NCBI RefSeq assembly: GCF_004770615.1
Contig: NZ_RQER01000001.1
Span: forward strand, 62,001-126,000
Length of the DNA stretch: 64,000 nucleotides
Origin: Leptospira langatensis
GTDB taxonomy: Bacteria; Spirochaetota; Leptospiria; Leptospirales; Leptospiraceae
Direction of reading: 5' to 3'
Shown here: positions 1-9,884 of the stretch, in pieces
Layout of the letters: every line of letters starts with the position of its first letter
Position numbering within the stretch: position 1 is the stretch's first letter
Position numbers and translations under genes: made by a program
Notes under the pieces: generated by a model
What the model was told of the DNA's origin: nothing
The model's database searches: none
What the model saw: only the letters and a program-made list of their open reading frames with translations

Positions 1-755
1 CCTTTTCTTCCTTGGACGGTTTCGGAACGAGGGTCCTTGTCTAGAGCATAGAGTAGGATGCCTTTCTTCAGTCTGGTCTTGCCCGGATTCTCTGTGCCGG
101 GTCCGGATCGGACATTCGTATTCTCTCCCGTATTCTTGAATCGGGAAGCTAAGAAGGGAGAGTCCTCTCTGGTAGAAAGGAATCCGAGTAGTTCGGAGAG
201 ACGATCCCTCTCCACGTCGGAAAGCTTGGTGTCTCTTTTTAGGATCTTTTTCAGTACGGATGAATAAGAAGAACCTAATGTGATCGGATTGACCCGAATG
301 AATTCCTTCAAGTCCTTTAAGAAGGAGATATCGTCTTCCCATTCTCCTGCAAGATCCAATCTGGAAAGAACAGCTTTCTGTCTCCAGTATCCTCCCGCCC
401 TCAATTGCGTTAGGAACGGATCCTCAAAGACAGGAAATTCTCCGCTGGATTCCGTGGACTTACCTGCGGAGATCCCATATTCTTTCTTGAATCGGTTTAC
501 TATTCTGACCCTGTCTTCCGGTTCTTTAGAGATCAGTTCTGAGTTGAGGCGAACTAAGGAATATGATGCGTAGAATAGATCTTCGGGAGTGGGAACGTCC
601 AGTTTCTTGACGGCCCCGATCACCTTTTCCCATTTTTCCTTTCTATAATATTCGTAGATAGTGTCGGAAGGTTTTGGCCAGAATCTGATCGTAAGCCAAA
701 CGATTACGATCAGAAGTACGAATCCGATAATGGATAGGAAAAATCCGCGCTTCAA
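1..755 (-). CDS. SH3-domain envelope protein, C-terminus cut by window edge
   Basis: Unlisted leftward reading frame that stays open from about 755 to the window edge. It starts 15 bases after the TAA stop of the TolC gene and in the same frame. The only start-like codon near the beginning is a TTG at 755-753, with a weak AAGGG upstream. The product begins with a basic residue pair and one membrane segment (FFLSIIGFVLLIVIVWL), then about 170 residues of unrecognised, mostly helical sequence. It ends at the window edge in a bacterial SH3-type stretch with the signature NVRSGPG. Such domains usually bind peptidoglycan or act as envelope scaffolds. It is probably the last gene of the sucC-sucD-tolC transcript. 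The exact function is unknown and the C-terminus lies outside the window. Confidence 0.7.
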   Translation of the reverse strand, partial: MKRGFFLSIIGFVLLIVIVWLTIRFWPKPSDTIYEYYRKEKWEKVIGAVKKLDVPTPEDLFYASYSLVRLNSELISKEPEDRVRIVNRFKKEYGISAGKSTESSGEFPVFEDPFLTQLRAGGYWRQKAVLSRLDLAGEWEDDISFLKDLKEFIRVNPITLGSSYSSVLKKILKRDTKLSDVERDRLSELLGFLSTREDSPFLASRFKNTGENTNVRSGPGTENPGKTRLKKGILLYALDKDPRSETVQGRK

Positions 756-770
756 AGAGAACCAGGACCC

Positions 771-2375
771 TTATTCAAGAGTAGGAATAAGTTTGTCTAC
801 GTCCAGGTTGAATCTTTCTAAGAGAGTGTTCTTCGCGATATAATATCTCATTAAATCGATATTGAAGTTCACTCTTGCTTGGGTCAGGCTCAATTGGTCT
901 CTCACCAAAGTATCCAGAGCGTTTTTCACTGCGACTGCGTCTGCTCTTCCTTGGCGGAAACTGCGGAGCACTCCGTTATAATAGTTCTGGGTCTCGCTTT
1001 CCGTAACGATGGAATTCTTGTAGATCTTGTAGCTTGCTTCTACGGAATCGATCCTTCCTTTCACATCGTCTCTCACTTCGTTCCTTAAATCTATCTCTTT
1101 CAGTGAAGCTTGTCTTAAAGTGATCTCCGAGTCTCTGCGTCCCGCATAAACGCCCTTGTCGAAGAGAGGATAAGAGAAGGCTACTTTTCCGTTATAGTCC
1201 TTGTATTTTAAGGAAGTGACCCCGTCTCCGCTATCGGTGTAATTCTTTTCGGGAGTAGTGATCGTTTGCGCCTGAGAAGAAGCCGATCCGGAAAGTGTCA
1301 GAGTAGGTAACTGATCGTTCTTTGCGTTCTTCAATAGAAGTTCCGCATTCTCCTTATCTTTGACTGCGTTTACGTAATCTGTTCTTTTCTTATAAGCGAT
1401 TTCAAGATCTTTGGCAAAGTTCGGCTTCTCGGGCATTTCTTCCAGTAAGTCCGTCTCTTCGGAAAGATCGGTGTCGTTCTCTAATTTTAAAGTACGTGCT
1501 AATTTTCTTTTGGATTCTTCTTTTTGAACGACTGCGGTTTCTAACTGGCTATCTGCTTGTGCGAGTAGGGCGTTCCATTGGTTGACTTCGAATCCTTCCG
1601 ATAGACCTAATCCTTGCTTGCGGATGGTCAAGTTGCGGATGTCTTTTACGTTCTCCTGCAATTTACGGTAAGTTTTCAAAGAATGGAGTTTGACGGAATA
1701 ATCCCAGAAGTCCACGAGAGATCCGACGATCGCTTGGGAGATTTGCAAGGAGACTTGGTTCTTGGCCATCTGAGCTTGGTTGTCTAGGATCTTCTCTTGG
1801 TTTCTTCCCTTATAGCCGAAGGAGTTCTTGAGTAAGTCCTGGCTAATGGTTGCCGTAATGAACCCTGTATATAATGGAGGAAGGGCAAGTCCCGCAAATC
1901 CTGCGGTAAGAGGATTACTCTTGTCCTCGAATGCGTTCGAGTCGAAGCGAGTATTTCCGGCTTCTAATTTGAAATAAGTTCCGGTCGCTCTAATGGTCTT
2001 TTCGATACCACCCTTGATCGTATCGTTGGAGATCTTCGTTCCAGTAAAGACGTTGTTCTGGTTGAATGGAAGGATGCTCTGTCTAAAGCTTCCGTCCGCT
2101 ACCAATCTCCAAGAATATTGGGACTCAGACTTGAGGTAATTCGAATCTGATTTCGCTAATTCGTATCTCAGGTTTTGGAGGGCAAAGTTACTATCGAGGG
2201 CTCTTTTTACGGTTTCTTCCGTAGTGAGCCTCATGATCTTACCGCCGCTTGGTCTTTGGTCCTGGGCGGAAAGGCCGAAGGACCCGACGAGGAGGAGGGT
2301 AGAACAGAGTAAAATGGAGACTTGAGTCTTTCGGCCCATTCCCCTATTTGAAAGTTTTCCTTTTTCCTGTTTCAT
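771..2375 (-). CDS. TolC family outer membrane efflux protein
   Basis: This 534-aa protein has a cleavable signal peptide (basic start, hydrophobic core, likely cut after LSA at residue 37). A long alternation of coiled-coil helices and short beta segments follows, as in TolC-type outer-membrane factors that form trimeric exit ducts for efflux or type I secretion. Typical signs are the NQAQMAKNQVSLQISQ and QAKxNFNIDLMRY-like helices and the duplicated arrangement of two similar halves. The start is well supported: AAGGAGG lies 7 bases before the ATG. It lies 33 bases downstream of sucD in the same direction, so it is probably co-transcribed with the TCA genes, an unexpected pairing. No permease or adaptor is adjacent, so its partner pump must be encoded elsewhere. 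Confidence 0.88.
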   Translation of the reverse strand: MKQEKGKLSNRGMGRKTQVSILLCSTLLLVGSFGLSAQDQRPSGGKIMRLTTEETVKRALDSNFALQNLRYELAKSDSNYLKSESQYSWRLVADGSFRQSILPFNQNNVFTGTKISNDTIKGGIEKTIRATGTYFKLEAGNTRFDSNAFEDKSNPLTAGFAGLALPPLYTGFITATISQDLLKNSFGYKGRNQEKILDNQAQMAKNQVSLQISQAIVGSLVDFWDYSVKLHSLKTYRKLQENVKDIRNLTIRKQGLGLSEGFEVNQWNALLAQADSQLETAVVQKEESKRKLARTLKLENDTDLSEETDLLEEMPEKPNFAKDLEIAYKKRTDYVNAVKDKENAELLLKNAKNDQLPTLTLSGSASSQAQTITTPEKNYTDSGDGVTSLKYKDYNGKVAFSYPLFDKGVYAGRRDSEITLRQASLKEIDLRNEVRDDVKGRIDSVEASYKIYKNSIVTESETQNYYNGVLRSFRQGRADAVAVKNALDTLVRDQLSLTQARVNFNIDLMRYYIAKNTLLERFNLDVDKLIPTLE

Positions 2376-2408
2376 ACCGAACCTCCTTAAGGATCTAAAC
2401 CCTGGTTA

Positions 2409-3293
2409 TTAACCCACGGCCTTTTTCATTTTCTCGCCAACTTCGGCGATGGATTGGCAAACTGAGATTCCAGCGTCTTGCATCGCTTTCATCTTAGACG
2501 AAGCAGTTCCCATTCCTCCGCTGATGATAGCTCCTGCGTGCCCCATTCTTTTGCCTGGAGGTGCAGTCTGTCCTGCGATGAATCCGACTACCGGTTTCTT
2601 CACATTCGCTTTGATATATGCTGCTGCTTCCTCTTCGGAAGTACCGCCGATCTCTCCGATCATCACGATCCCTTTGGTTTCCGGGTCTTCGTTCAGAAGT
2701 TTGACCGCTTCTGTGTGATTCATTCCAGGAACAGGGTCTCCTCCGATCCCGATCACGGTGGATTGTCCTAAGCCGTGTTGGCTTAACTGAGCAACCGATT
2801 CGTAAGTTAAGGTTCCGGAACGAGAAACGATACCGATACTTCCAGCTTGGTGGATAAAGCCAGGCATGATCCCCATTTTCACGTTATACTTAGGAGAAAT
2901 GATCCCTGGACAGTTCGGCCCGATCAGTCTAGTTTTAGAATTTCTTAAAGCGCTATACACTTTAAGCATATCATGTGTTGGAATTCCTTCGGTGATACAA
3001 ACCACAAGAGGGATCTCGTTGAAGATACCTTCTAGGATCGCATCCGCTGCGAATGGAGGCGGAACGAAAATGATAGATGCGTTCGCACCTTCTTTTACGA
3101 TCGCGTCTTTTAAGCTATTGAATACTGGAACTGCCTTACCTACTAAGTCCGCTTTCTGTCCTCCTTTTCCTGGAGTGACTCCGCCGACCACATTGGTCCC
3201 GTATTCGATCATCTGCTGGGCATGGAAAGAACCTTCTTTACCAGTAATACCCTGAACTACGACTCTCGTATTGCTATCTACTAATACTGCCAT
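2409..3293 (-). CDS. sucD: Succinate-CoA ligase [ADP-forming] subunit alpha
   Basis: The alpha subunit of succinyl-CoA synthetase, which interconverts succinyl-CoA and succinate in the TCA cycle while making ATP or GTP. At 294 aa it has the family's usual length. It carries an N-terminal CoA-binding Rossmann fold ([11 protein letters not shown], residues 10-20), the IGPNCPG motif, the SRSGTLTYE loop and the phosphorylated histidine in GHAGAI (about His252). It follows sucC by 26 bases. The order sucC-sucD is the usual one, and the two products assemble into one heteromeric enzyme in the cytoplasm. Confidence 0.97.
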   Translation of the reverse strand: MAVLVDSNTRVVVQGITGKEGSFHAQQMIEYGTNVVGGVTPGKGGQKADLVGKAVPVFNSLKDAIVKEGANASIIFVPPPFAADAILEGIFNEIPLVVCITEGIPTHDMLKVYSALRNSKTRLIGPNCPGIISPKYNVKMGIMPGFIHQAGSIGIVSRSGTLTYESVAQLSQHGLGQSTVIGIGGDPVPGMNHTEAVKLLNEDPETKGIVMIGEIGGTSEEEAAAYIKANVKKPVVGFIAGQTAPPGKRMGHAGAIISGGMGTASSKMKAMQDAGISVCQSIAEVGEKMKKAVG

Positions 3294-3319
3294 GTTATAT
3301 TAAGTTAACCTTATGTTTT

Positions 3320-4492
3320 TTATTTAATGGCTTCTGCCACTTTCTTGGCTGCGGTGCGAAGATCATCTTCTCCGATGATGTTCAGTCCGGATTCGTTCAG
3401 GATGCGTTTTCCTTCTTCTGCGTTGGTGCCTTTCAAGCGAACCACTAACGGAACATGGATGTTTACAGCCTTAGCAGCTTCGATGATCCCCAGAGCGACT
3501 CGGTCACAACGAACGATCCCTCCGAAGATATTGATGAAGATCCCTTTTACGTTTGGATCTCCCAGAATAAGTTTGAATCCGTTGGTAACAGTGGTTACGT
3601 TTGCTCCACCGCCTACATCCAAGAAGTTTGCAGGCTCGGCTCCGGCCAATTTTACGATATCCATGGTCGCCATTGCGAGTCCGGCACCGTTTACCATACA
3701 GCCGATATTTCCATCTAACTTAACGTAGTTGATATTGTATTCGCTGGCTTGGACTTCGAGAGGATCTTCTTCAGAGATATCTCTGAAAGCAGCGTTCTCT
3801 GGATGACGATAGAGAGCGTTCTCGTCCAGATCCATCTTGCAGTCACCTGCAATGATCTCGTTCTCTTTGGTAAGGATAAGAGGGTTGATCTCCAATAAGG
3901 ATGCATCTTCTTTAATATACGCGCTGTAGATGGCGGAAAGAAGTGCCTTGAAGGATTTATGGGATTCCACAGGAAGTCCCAGATCGAAAGCTAACTGAGA
4001 GGATTGGTTCGGTTGCAGTCCGATTCCTGGATCGATCGCGATCTTTAGGATCTTTTCAGGATGGGTTTCTGCAACTTCTTCGATCTCCATACCGCCTTCG
4101 GTAGAAGCCATGATGATGGTTTTGCGGATCGCGCGGTCGAGAAGGATACTGATATAGTATTCCTTTGCGATATTGATCCCTTGCTCTAAATATACTTTTA
4201 AGACTTTCTTTCCTTCGGCTCCGGTTTGAGGAGTGATGAGTTGCATGCCGAGGATCTTGTCGATAGCCGCAATTGCGTCGTCTTTGGTTTTGGTAACCTT
4301 AACTCCACCACCTTTTCCACGTCCACCTGCGTGGATCTGGGCTTTTACTACGACTACGGAGCCGCCGGTTTTGGAAATGACTTCCTCATAGGCTTTGTTT
4401 CCGTCTTCTTTCTTATCAATTACTACGCCGAAAGGAACTTTGGCGTTATGGCGTCTCAGGATTTCCTTTGCCTGGTACTCGTGAATTTTCAT
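3320..4492 (-). CDS. sucC: Succinate-CoA ligase subunit beta
   Basis: The nucleotide-binding beta subunit of succinyl-CoA synthetase, 390 aa, the standard length. The N-terminal half is an ATP-grasp domain ([17 protein letters not shown] near residues 50-66, LEINPLI near 200). The C-terminal half is the ligase-CoA domain with [14 protein letters not shown] and FLDVGGGA. It is the first gene of the leftward sucC-sucD-tolC-SH3 cluster. The 225-base gap upstream holds the terminator of the DoxX gene and presumably the operon promoter. Confidence 0.97.
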   Translation of the reverse strand: MKIHEYQAKEILRRHNAKVPFGVVIDKKEDGNKAYEEVISKTGGSVVVVKAQIHAGGRGKGGGVKVTKTKDDAIAAIDKILGMQLITPQTGAEGKKVLKVYLEQGINIAKEYYISILLDRAIRKTIIMASTEGGMEIEEVAETHPEKILKIAIDPGIGLQPNQSSQLAFDLGLPVESHKSFKALLSAIYSAYIKEDASLLEINPLILTKENEIIAGDCKMDLDENALYRHPENAAFRDISEEDPLEVQASEYNINYVKLDGNIGCMVNGAGLAMATMDIVKLAGAEPANFLDVGGGANVTTVTNGFKLILGDPNVKGIFINIFGGIVRCDRVALGIIEAAKAVNIHVPLVVRLKGTNAEEGKRILNESGLNIIGEDDLRTAAKKVAEAIK

Positions 4493-4668
4493 GAATCAAC
4501 CTTGTTTTTTTGGGTGTGAGGTCTTATTGGGAATGCTTTTTCTAAGGATTTTACCTGGAAGAATCCTGTCCATCCCCTTTCCGTAAGGAAGTGCAAACTC
4601 TGCATAGAAATGGGAAATGGATGTTCTCTGGTCGGCTTTGTTTAGGAGAAGGAGATCCTACAAAAACA

Positions 4669-4692
4669 AAAAGGCTCCTGAAGGAGCCTTTT
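4669..4692 (-). terminator. Rho-independent terminator of the DoxX gene
   Basis: A perfect inverted repeat, AAAAGGCTCC, four-base loop TGAA, then GGAGCCTTTT. It lies 26 bases past the stop of the leftward DoxX gene. A and T runs flank both sides, so it could work in either direction. Confidence 0.85.
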
Positions 4693-4717
4693 CTGAAACC
4701 GATTTCGGTTAATGGGA

Positions 4718-5164
4718 TTAGAGATAAGATCCCAGAAGAAGGTCTAGAGAATACGCTCCTCCTCCGGTGATTGCCAGAGCAATCGCAAGGCCAATGGCTA
4801 GGATATGGAATTCGAATCCTTCTCCTTTTTGCGCTCCTTGCCAGTTGATGAAGAATCCATGCGGTTTGTGGGCGATCAGGGCCGCGCCTAACATGATGAT
4901 CCCGATGGACACTGCGGAGAAGCGGGTGATAAACCCAAGGACCAGGGCGACCGAACCAAGAGATTCGCCAATGATCACCAAAAAGGCAATAATTCCCGGT
5001 AAACCTGCGGTTTGAGTAAAATATCCGTAAGTTCCTTTGAAGCCGTAACCGCCGAACCAGCCGAGTAGCTTTTGGGCTCCATGAGGGAAGATCACGAGTC
5101 CCAGGGTAAGTCTTAAAACCAGGGGAACGATATCGTTACTGGTTGCGAGGAGTGTTTCTAACAT
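4718..5164 (-). CDS. DoxX family membrane protein
   Basis: A 148-aa inner-membrane protein with four hydrophobic segments, resembling the DoxX/YphA family throughout. It has LRLTLGLVIFPHGAQKLLGWFGGYG at the start, the family's conserved HGxQKLxGWFGG core, and a GESLGSVALVLGF segment in the middle. Members have been linked to redox stress responses and thiol chemistry, but the reaction is not firmly known. AGGAAG lies 7 bases before the ATG. The gene stands alone, with its own terminator at 4669-4692 and a repeat-bearing intergenic region upstream. Confidence 0.9.
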   Translation of the reverse strand: MLETLLATSNDIVPLVLRLTLGLVIFPHGAQKLLGWFGGYGFKGTYGYFTQTAGLPGIIAFLVIIGESLGSVALVLGFITRFSAVSIGIIMLGAALIAHKPHGFFINWQGAQKGEGFEFHILAIGLAIALAITGGGAYSLDLLLGSYL

Positions 5165-5574
5165 AAGATTCTTCCTTATTCCTATTAATTTAGAGATTAA
5201 TAGTTTATTCTTAAAGTATATTACTTTGAATATGAACTATTTCTTACAAGCTTTTTTCCCGACCGATGGTTTAGTGGGGAAAATTTTTGCGGGCCCCGCC
5301 CTCATTGGGTGGGGGCCGGTGCGGTGGTACCCGCGCGCCCAGCGAAGCCCTCGTATCACAAAATTCCTTTTCTTTCCAGCAGTTTTTACGCGCAAATCCT
5401 GTAGGAACTCCTACAAAACCTCATTCTAGCAAATTGATCACTGATCTAAACGGCTCGTTCGATTCTTACTTAAATTCGCTATAGCGGAATAAAATCTGTA
5501 ATTATGGAGTGCACAAATTGACCGTTTCGGATCTTATATCCTAAGCAATCAACTTCCTGGGGAAATATTTTGAG
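5165..5574. other. Intergenic region with GC-rich repeat, no gene seen
   Basis: This 410-base gap lies between the divergent DoxX and DUF819 genes. The parts next to the genes are AT-rich and should hold both promoters. The middle carries dispersed repeat copy A (5284-5415). Short open frames here are made of repeat sequence, lack ribosome-binding sites and look non-coding. Confidence 0.6.
5284..5415. repeat. Dispersed GC-rich intergenic repeat, copy A
   Basis: It begins with a GC-rich block (GGGCCCCGCCCTC, then GGGTGGGGGCC) and passes through ATCACAAAATTCC. It ends in the 16-base near-palindrome TGTAGGAACTCCTACA at 5400-5415. The same modules recur at 13965, 24536, 30690, 39167 and 48305. 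Confidence 0.75.
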
Positions 5575-6714
5575 ATGTCCGATCCGATTTCTATTCTGAT
5601 AAGCCTTGCTTTTGTCGCCTTCCTTTTCGGATTTCCGGCGATCGCAGAGAGACTGGCAAAGCGTTTCCATTGGATTGGGATCCTGGGGCCGGTGGTGCTT
5701 TGTTACGCGACGGGAATTCTTCTGGGCAATCTTCTTCCTGAGGCCTTGTTCCCAAGGAAGATCCTGGAGACGATCTCTGAGGTCTCGGTCCCAATAGCGA
5801 TCCCTCTGCTACTTGCATCTTCCGACTTTTTGAAGGGGCTGAGGGAAGCGAAGCCGGCATTATTTTCCTTCTTCTTATCCTGTCTCGCCGTGAGTATCTC
5901 TTCGATTGTCGTTGGATTTGCTTTGAGCTCCTTGCATCCGGAATCTCCTAAGATCCAAGGAATGCTTGCCGGATTGTATACGGGAGGAACCCCGAACTTA
6001 AATGCAATCGGCTTGGCTTTAGACACGAATCGTTCCACGATTGCGCTTGTAAATACTGCGGACGTAGTGACCGGGGGAATTTATCTTCTCTTCTTACTCA
6101 GTTTTGCCAAAAGCGTATATTCTATTTTCTTAAAGCGAGAAGAAGAGGTCCTTTCTTCTCAAATGGAAAATCCCTTAGGACCTACCTCTTCCGGAAATAC
6201 TATTATCAAGGCCTCACTTGGAATTTTATTGGCGGTGATCGGATTTGCGCTTTCTTTGGGTCTTTCCTTGGCGCTAACGGGTGCGTTATCCGCTCCCTTT
6301 ATTCTTTTGGGAATTAGCACTTGGGGTATCGGGATCTCCTTTTCTAAAAAGGTGAGAAGCCTGAATACCTATCCCATCGGATATTATTTTATCTTAATAT
6401 TTTCAATCGCGATCGGGTTTTTGGCGGATTTGAAGACATTGGTTGCGGAAGCTCCGAATGTTTTTCTGATCCTGGCTGCGACCCTAAGCGGTTCCATATT
6501 GCTGCATCTGTTGTTTGGGATCATTTTTAAGATCCCAGTAGATACCTGGATCATTACTTCGGTTTCGAGCCTGTACGGTCCGGCCTTTGTTCCTTCGGTT
6601 GCCGCTGCCATTGGGAACCGCGGGGTCTTGGTCCTGGGGATTTTGACCGGACTTATCGGCTATGCACTTGGGAATTATTTGGGCCTGGCGGTCTACTGGG
6701 TTCTTGCGAGATAA
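5575..6714 (+). CDS. DUF819 family integral membrane protein
   Basis: This 379-aa polytopic protein has about ten to eleven hydrophobic segments and matches the DUF819 (YjcL-like) family. The clearest marks are the GPVVLCYATGILLGN segment near residue 40, the GGTPNLNAIGLAL motif near residue 138, and a second inverted-topology half ending in GLIGYALGNYLGLAVYW. The twofold repeat and the TGGTPN loop recall secondary transporters or sodium-dependent carriers, but no substrate is established for the family. It is a single gene, convergent with ruvA. The start codon ATG lies a few bases after a TTTTGAG stretch, so the ribosome site is weak. Confidence 0.85.
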   Translation: MSDPISILISLAFVAFLFGFPAIAERLAKRFHWIGILGPVVLCYATGILLGNLLPEALFPRKILETISEVSVPIAIPLLLASSDFLKGLREAKPALFSFFLSCLAVSISSIVVGFALSSLHPESPKIQGMLAGLYTGGTPNLNAIGLALDTNRSTIALVNTADVVTGGIYLLFLLSFAKSVYSIFLKREEEVLSSQMENPLGPTSSGNTIIKASLGILLAVIGFALSLGLSLALTGALSAPFILLGISTWGIGISFSKKVRSLNTYPIGYYFILIFSIAIGFLADLKTLVAEAPNVFLILAATLSGSILLHLLFGIIFKIPVDTWIITSVSSLYGPAFVPSVAAAIGNRGVLVLGILTGLIGYALGNYLGLAVYWVLAR

Positions 6715-6857
6715 AAGTAATCCAGTGAAAGTAAGAGGCTGTATTGATCCTCGCCCAAAACCTAAAGAATTTCCTATTCGACGTCAAATGAAATCTTTAT
6801 GCTTTGCTTATATACACCGGGGAAGTGATTTCGCGAATCGTATGAGCAAGAAACAAC

Positions 6858-7496
6858 TTACAGATTTTTTAATATTTCTCGGATGAGTTCGCCGGTATCG
6901 GTGAAAGATTGTTTTTTCAGTATCTTCTCCACTTCCTTGAGAGCGGATTTATCATCGAAGCCGAGCTGTACCAAAGCTTGGACCGCAGTTTCCTTGAACC
7001 TGTCTTCGGGAGAAGGAAGGCGTTCTGCCGCAATATCGGGAGGAGTGGGGTCGCCCGGAGAGGCTTCTAAAAAAAGTTCGAGTTTCTTTAAATTCTGTTT
7101 CACTTCAAAAAAGATCTTTTCGGAAGTTTTGGCACGGACCTTGGGTATCTTTTCCAGATCTTTTGGTTCTCCGGAAGAGGCGATCTTATGCAATTCCCAT
7201 GGACTGAAGAAGGAGAGTACTTTGAGAGCGGTCATTTCTCCGATCCCATGCAATCCTTTCATTACCTTGAAGAATTCCTTATCTCTTTCCTGTAAGAATC
7301 CGAAAAGTTTTTGTCCTCTTTCCGTAATGGAATGATGGATATGAAGTCGGATCTCCTTAGCACCTGAGCTCATAAGCTCCTTCAATTCCCAGTAAGTCTT
7401 AAAGGAAATCGTGATCTCGTAGGTCACCCCGTGCACATCTAAATGCACGGAGCCAACGTCGAGTTTTCGTATTGCACCTTGGAGTCCTGAAATCAT
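6858..7496 (-). CDS. ruvA: Holliday junction branch migration protein RuvA
   Basis: RuvA binds four-way DNA junctions and loads the RuvB motor for branch migration in recombination and repair. The 212-aa product has the N-terminal OB fold ([28 protein letters not shown]), the central helix-hairpin-helix region with [20 protein letters not shown] and [19 protein letters not shown], and the C-terminal three-helix domain ([15 protein letters not shown]) that contacts RuvB. It lies 11 bases after an outer-membrane protein gene. ruvB and ruvC are not in the window. Confidence 0.95.
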   Translation of the reverse strand: MISGLQGAIRKLDVGSVHLDVHGVTYEITISFKTYWELKELMSSGAKEIRLHIHHSITERGQKLFGFLQERDKEFFKVMKGLHGIGEMTALKVLSFFSPWELHKIASSGEPKDLEKIPKVRAKTSEKIFFEVKQNLKKLELFLEASPGDPTPPDIAAERLPSPEDRFKETAVQALVQLGFDDKSALKEVEKILKKQSFTDTGELIREILKNL

Positions 7497-7507
7497 ATTA
7501 TGAAAAC

Positions 7508-8512
7508 TTAAAAGTTAATCCCTGCTGAAACGATGGTTTCTACGAAGCCGAAGTTCTGGGAGGCCTTGTTTCCGGATCTTCCGTTTGTAAGAATATTCGG
7601 TAGATCTATGTATCCGCCTTTGGCTCCAAATTCCATAAAGAAGGATTTGAATAAGTCTAATCTGAGCGCGGAATAGCCGGAGACTCCGTATCCGGAGAGA
7701 TGGAAGTGGTTGTTTTTTCCTTCTCCGAATAAACGAACGTCGCTTCTACAAACCACCGGGCCTCCGCCTATGGAACCGACCAAACTGAGAGCATTTTCTC
7801 CGTTTGGCGAAACCCATAGGGACGCAACATATCCTATATCTAAGAAGAAATAATTCAATCCGTCCGTATGTTCGAATTTCAAGAAGTCCGGAGTGATATT
7901 GATACTCTCTCCGTTGTGAAGTCCGGCAAACTGATCCAAGTGATTCGGGAATAGTAGGATGTACGGAGCAGACTCGAAGGAGGTAGCGAGCCTAGCTCTG
8001 TCGATCGCATACGGGCTGATATATCCGCTGATATTTGCAGCCTGTCCCTTGGACATCACGTATTTCATATGATCCTGCCCGAAGGAAATGAAAAGGTTAT
8101 CCGTAAGATAGCGGGTGAATTTGAAATTGTACTGAGGAATTTCCAGAAGCGTCGGATTTGCATAAACGCTCGGATCAAATTTCTCCGGACGATCCCTAGC
8201 GACCACGTCCTTTAATGTAAAATGGTACCCAGGACCTCTAAAGTTGATATCACTCTGAGTGTAAGAGTCTCTGTTATAACCCCATTGGAAGGACCAACGA
8301 CCCTTTCTTTGGTCGACCCTTCTTTCCGCTTCTGCCTTCTTTTTTAAGGCCTCATTCTTTTGTTCTTCCGTTGGCACGGAGGTGAGGGGGATTGCTGGCT
8401 CTTCCCCGCCGACTGCGAAAATAGGAAAAGAGATCGCAGATAATAGGATTAGTAAAACATAATAAACTAATTTAGAGATTTTATTTTTTAAAATTTCTTT
8501 GTTTAAACGCAT
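7508..8512 (-). CDS. Probable outer-membrane beta-barrel protein, unknown function
   Basis: I do not recognise this 334-aa protein. It has an N-terminal signal peptide with core [20 protein letters not shown] short charged helix of Glu, Lys and Arg follows (residues 50-75), and then many amphipathic stretches rich in Gly, Tyr and Phe. It ends in a terminal aromatic strand, VSAGINF, as outer-membrane barrels do. The charged helix could be a periplasmic linker. It is upstream of ruvA with an 11-base gap, so the two may share a transcript despite unrelated roles. Its ATG lies 9 bases after a GGAGG that is part of a leader hairpin (see 8517-8573). Confidence 0.7.
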   Translation of the reverse strand: MRLNKEILKNKISKLVYYVLLILLSAISFPIFAVGGEEPAIPLTSVPTEEQKNEALKKKAEAERRVDQRKGRWSFQWGYNRDSYTQSDINFRGPGYHFTLKDVVARDRPEKFDPSVYANPTLLEIPQYNFKFTRYLTDNLFISFGQDHMKYVMSKGQAANISGYISPYAIDRARLATSFESAPYILLFPNHLDQFAGLHNGESINITPDFLKFEHTDGLNYFFLDIGYVASLWVSPNGENALSLVGSIGGGPVVCRSDVRLFGEGKNNHFHLSGYGVSGYSALRLDLFKSFFMEFGAKGGYIDLPNILTNGRSGNKASQNFGFVETIVSAGINF

Positions 8513-8516
8513 TTGG

Positions 8517-8573
8517 GGAGGCCTCCACAGCAGCCTGGTTCTATACCAGAATCCATAAATTGACTGGGGAGGC
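8517..8573 (-). promoter_or_regulatory. Leader stem-loop that could mask the ribosome-binding site
   Basis: On the minus strand the leader of the 334-aa barrel gene has GCCTCC near its 5' end and TGGAGGC just before the start codon. These can pair over about 45 bases, and a smaller CTGG/CCAG hairpin lies inside. The GGAGG in the right arm is the only good ribosome-binding site for the gene. Pairing is inferred, not tested. Confidence 0.35.
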
Positions 8574-8592
8574 TATTTTTTTTCGGAGAAGG

Positions 8593-9699
8593 TTATAAAT
8601 CGATCCCGCTTCCGATGGTCCAAGGAAGGATACGGACCCCGTCCTTCATTCCCCAGGAAATCCCGGTATAGAGAGGATAGATCCCTTTGATGTCCGGAGC
8701 TTCCGGAAAGGTTAGTCTTTGTTTCAGGTCGAGCAAGGGCTCTTGGGGGAGATCGTCTCCCAAGGGAAAGGTTCCCCAGTGGATGGGAGCAAAGGATTTG
8801 GCGTTGAGATCCTTACTTGCGAGTAAGGCTTCTTCCGGTCCGATATGCGCGTATTTCATGAACCATCTGGGTTTGTATGCTCCTATCGGAAGAAGCGCCA
8901 GATCGACAGGCTTTCCTAGTCTTGCGGAAATATTTTTAAAATGAGAAGAATAGCCTGTATCTCCCGCGAAATACACCACCTTGTTTTGGGTCTCGAGAGC
9001 GTAGCTTCCCCAGAAATATTGATTCGTATCGGAGATCCCCATTCTGCTCCAGTGGTGAGCAGGAAGGAAGGTGATCTTGACAGAGTCCTTGCTCGTGGTC
9101 TGCCCTAGTTCTTGCGAAATAGAAGAGCCTAATTCTTCGCTTTCGGAGAAGGACTTCATTCCGGAAGGCAATAAGATCTGCAGTTTCGGGTTCTTACTTC
9201 TAAGAAAACGTAGTGTCTCTCGATCCAAATGATCCCTATGAGCATGGCTGATCACTACGAAGTCTACTTGAGGAAGGGATTCTTTCGGTATGGGGAGTTT
9301 GACTAGACGATTGACTAAGATGGGAGCCTCAAAGATCGGATCCGTGAGTACATTCACTGTCTTTCCATTCTCAGTGGAAGAGATCCATACGGTAGCGTGT
9401 CCGAACCAGACGACCCGGATCTTTCCTTCCGGAGCGATCAAGTCTTTGGAGGTTCTTTCTAGGACGAGTGGGACTTCTTCCGTTAAGCCTTCTGTTGCAG
9501 GCGGATCCTTTGGTCCTATAAGTTTCCATTTGAGTATATCGATCGGCGACTTGCCTTGTAACTCTTCGTCCGGATCTAGATTATGATATCTTCCTTCTTT
9601 ATAGCTGGGGGATTTGATCCGATCCGGGTCCAAGGGAAAACAAAAAGTCGAAAAGAATGCGGTTAAGAAAAGGATCGATGCTTTAAAGAATAAACTCAT
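8593..9699 (-). CDS. MBL-fold metallo-hydrolase, NAPE-PLD/RomA-like, secreted or lipid-anchored
   Basis: This 368-aa member of the metallo-beta-lactamase superfamily has an N-terminal export segment ending in STFCFPLDPD, so it may be a lipoprotein. Zinc ligands are visible in HAHRDHLD (about residues 150-157), LPAHHWSRMG, YFAGDTGYS and the late PIHWGTF histidine. The layout HATVWISS...DPIF...HxHxDH...GAYKPRWFM...HIGPEEA is that of the NAPE-phospholipase D / RomA branch, whose members cleave phosphodiester or lipid-like substrates. The bacterial substrate is usually unknown. It ends 80 bases before the barrel gene in the same direction. Confidence 0.85.
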   Translation of the reverse strand: MSLFFKASILFLTAFFSTFCFPLDPDRIKSPSYKEGRYHNLDPDEELQGKSPIDILKWKLIGPKDPPATEGLTEEVPLVLERTSKDLIAPEGKIRVVWFGHATVWISSTENGKTVNVLTDPIFEAPILVNRLVKLPIPKESLPQVDFVVISHAHRDHLDRETLRFLRSKNPKLQILLPSGMKSFSESEELGSSISQELGQTTSKDSVKITFLPAHHWSRMGISDTNQYFWGSYALETQNKVVYFAGDTGYSSHFKNISARLGKPVDLALLPIGAYKPRWFMKYAHIGPEEALLASKDLNAKSFAPIHWGTFPLGDDLPQEPLLDLKQRLTFPEAPDIKGIYPLYTGISWGMKDGVRILPWTIGSGIDL

Positions 9700-9884
9700 A
9701 TTGATGTTTTGGACCTTGGACCCGATCCTAGGAGTCGTTTTTTTTCAGAAAAGAAGAATTCGTAGAATCGTTTTCGGAAATTTGTAAGAGCTCGTACGAA
9801 ATTTTTTTCCAAACCGACCGACGTTTCCCTGTTCTTCTACAACAGGTAGTTGCAGAAAATCACGCTAGATCTCGTTGTATACCT

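Noticed and set aside
2449..4519. Long plus-strand frames opposite sucC and sucD
   Set aside because: They are shadows of strongly coding genes on the minus strand, with no plausible protein pattern.
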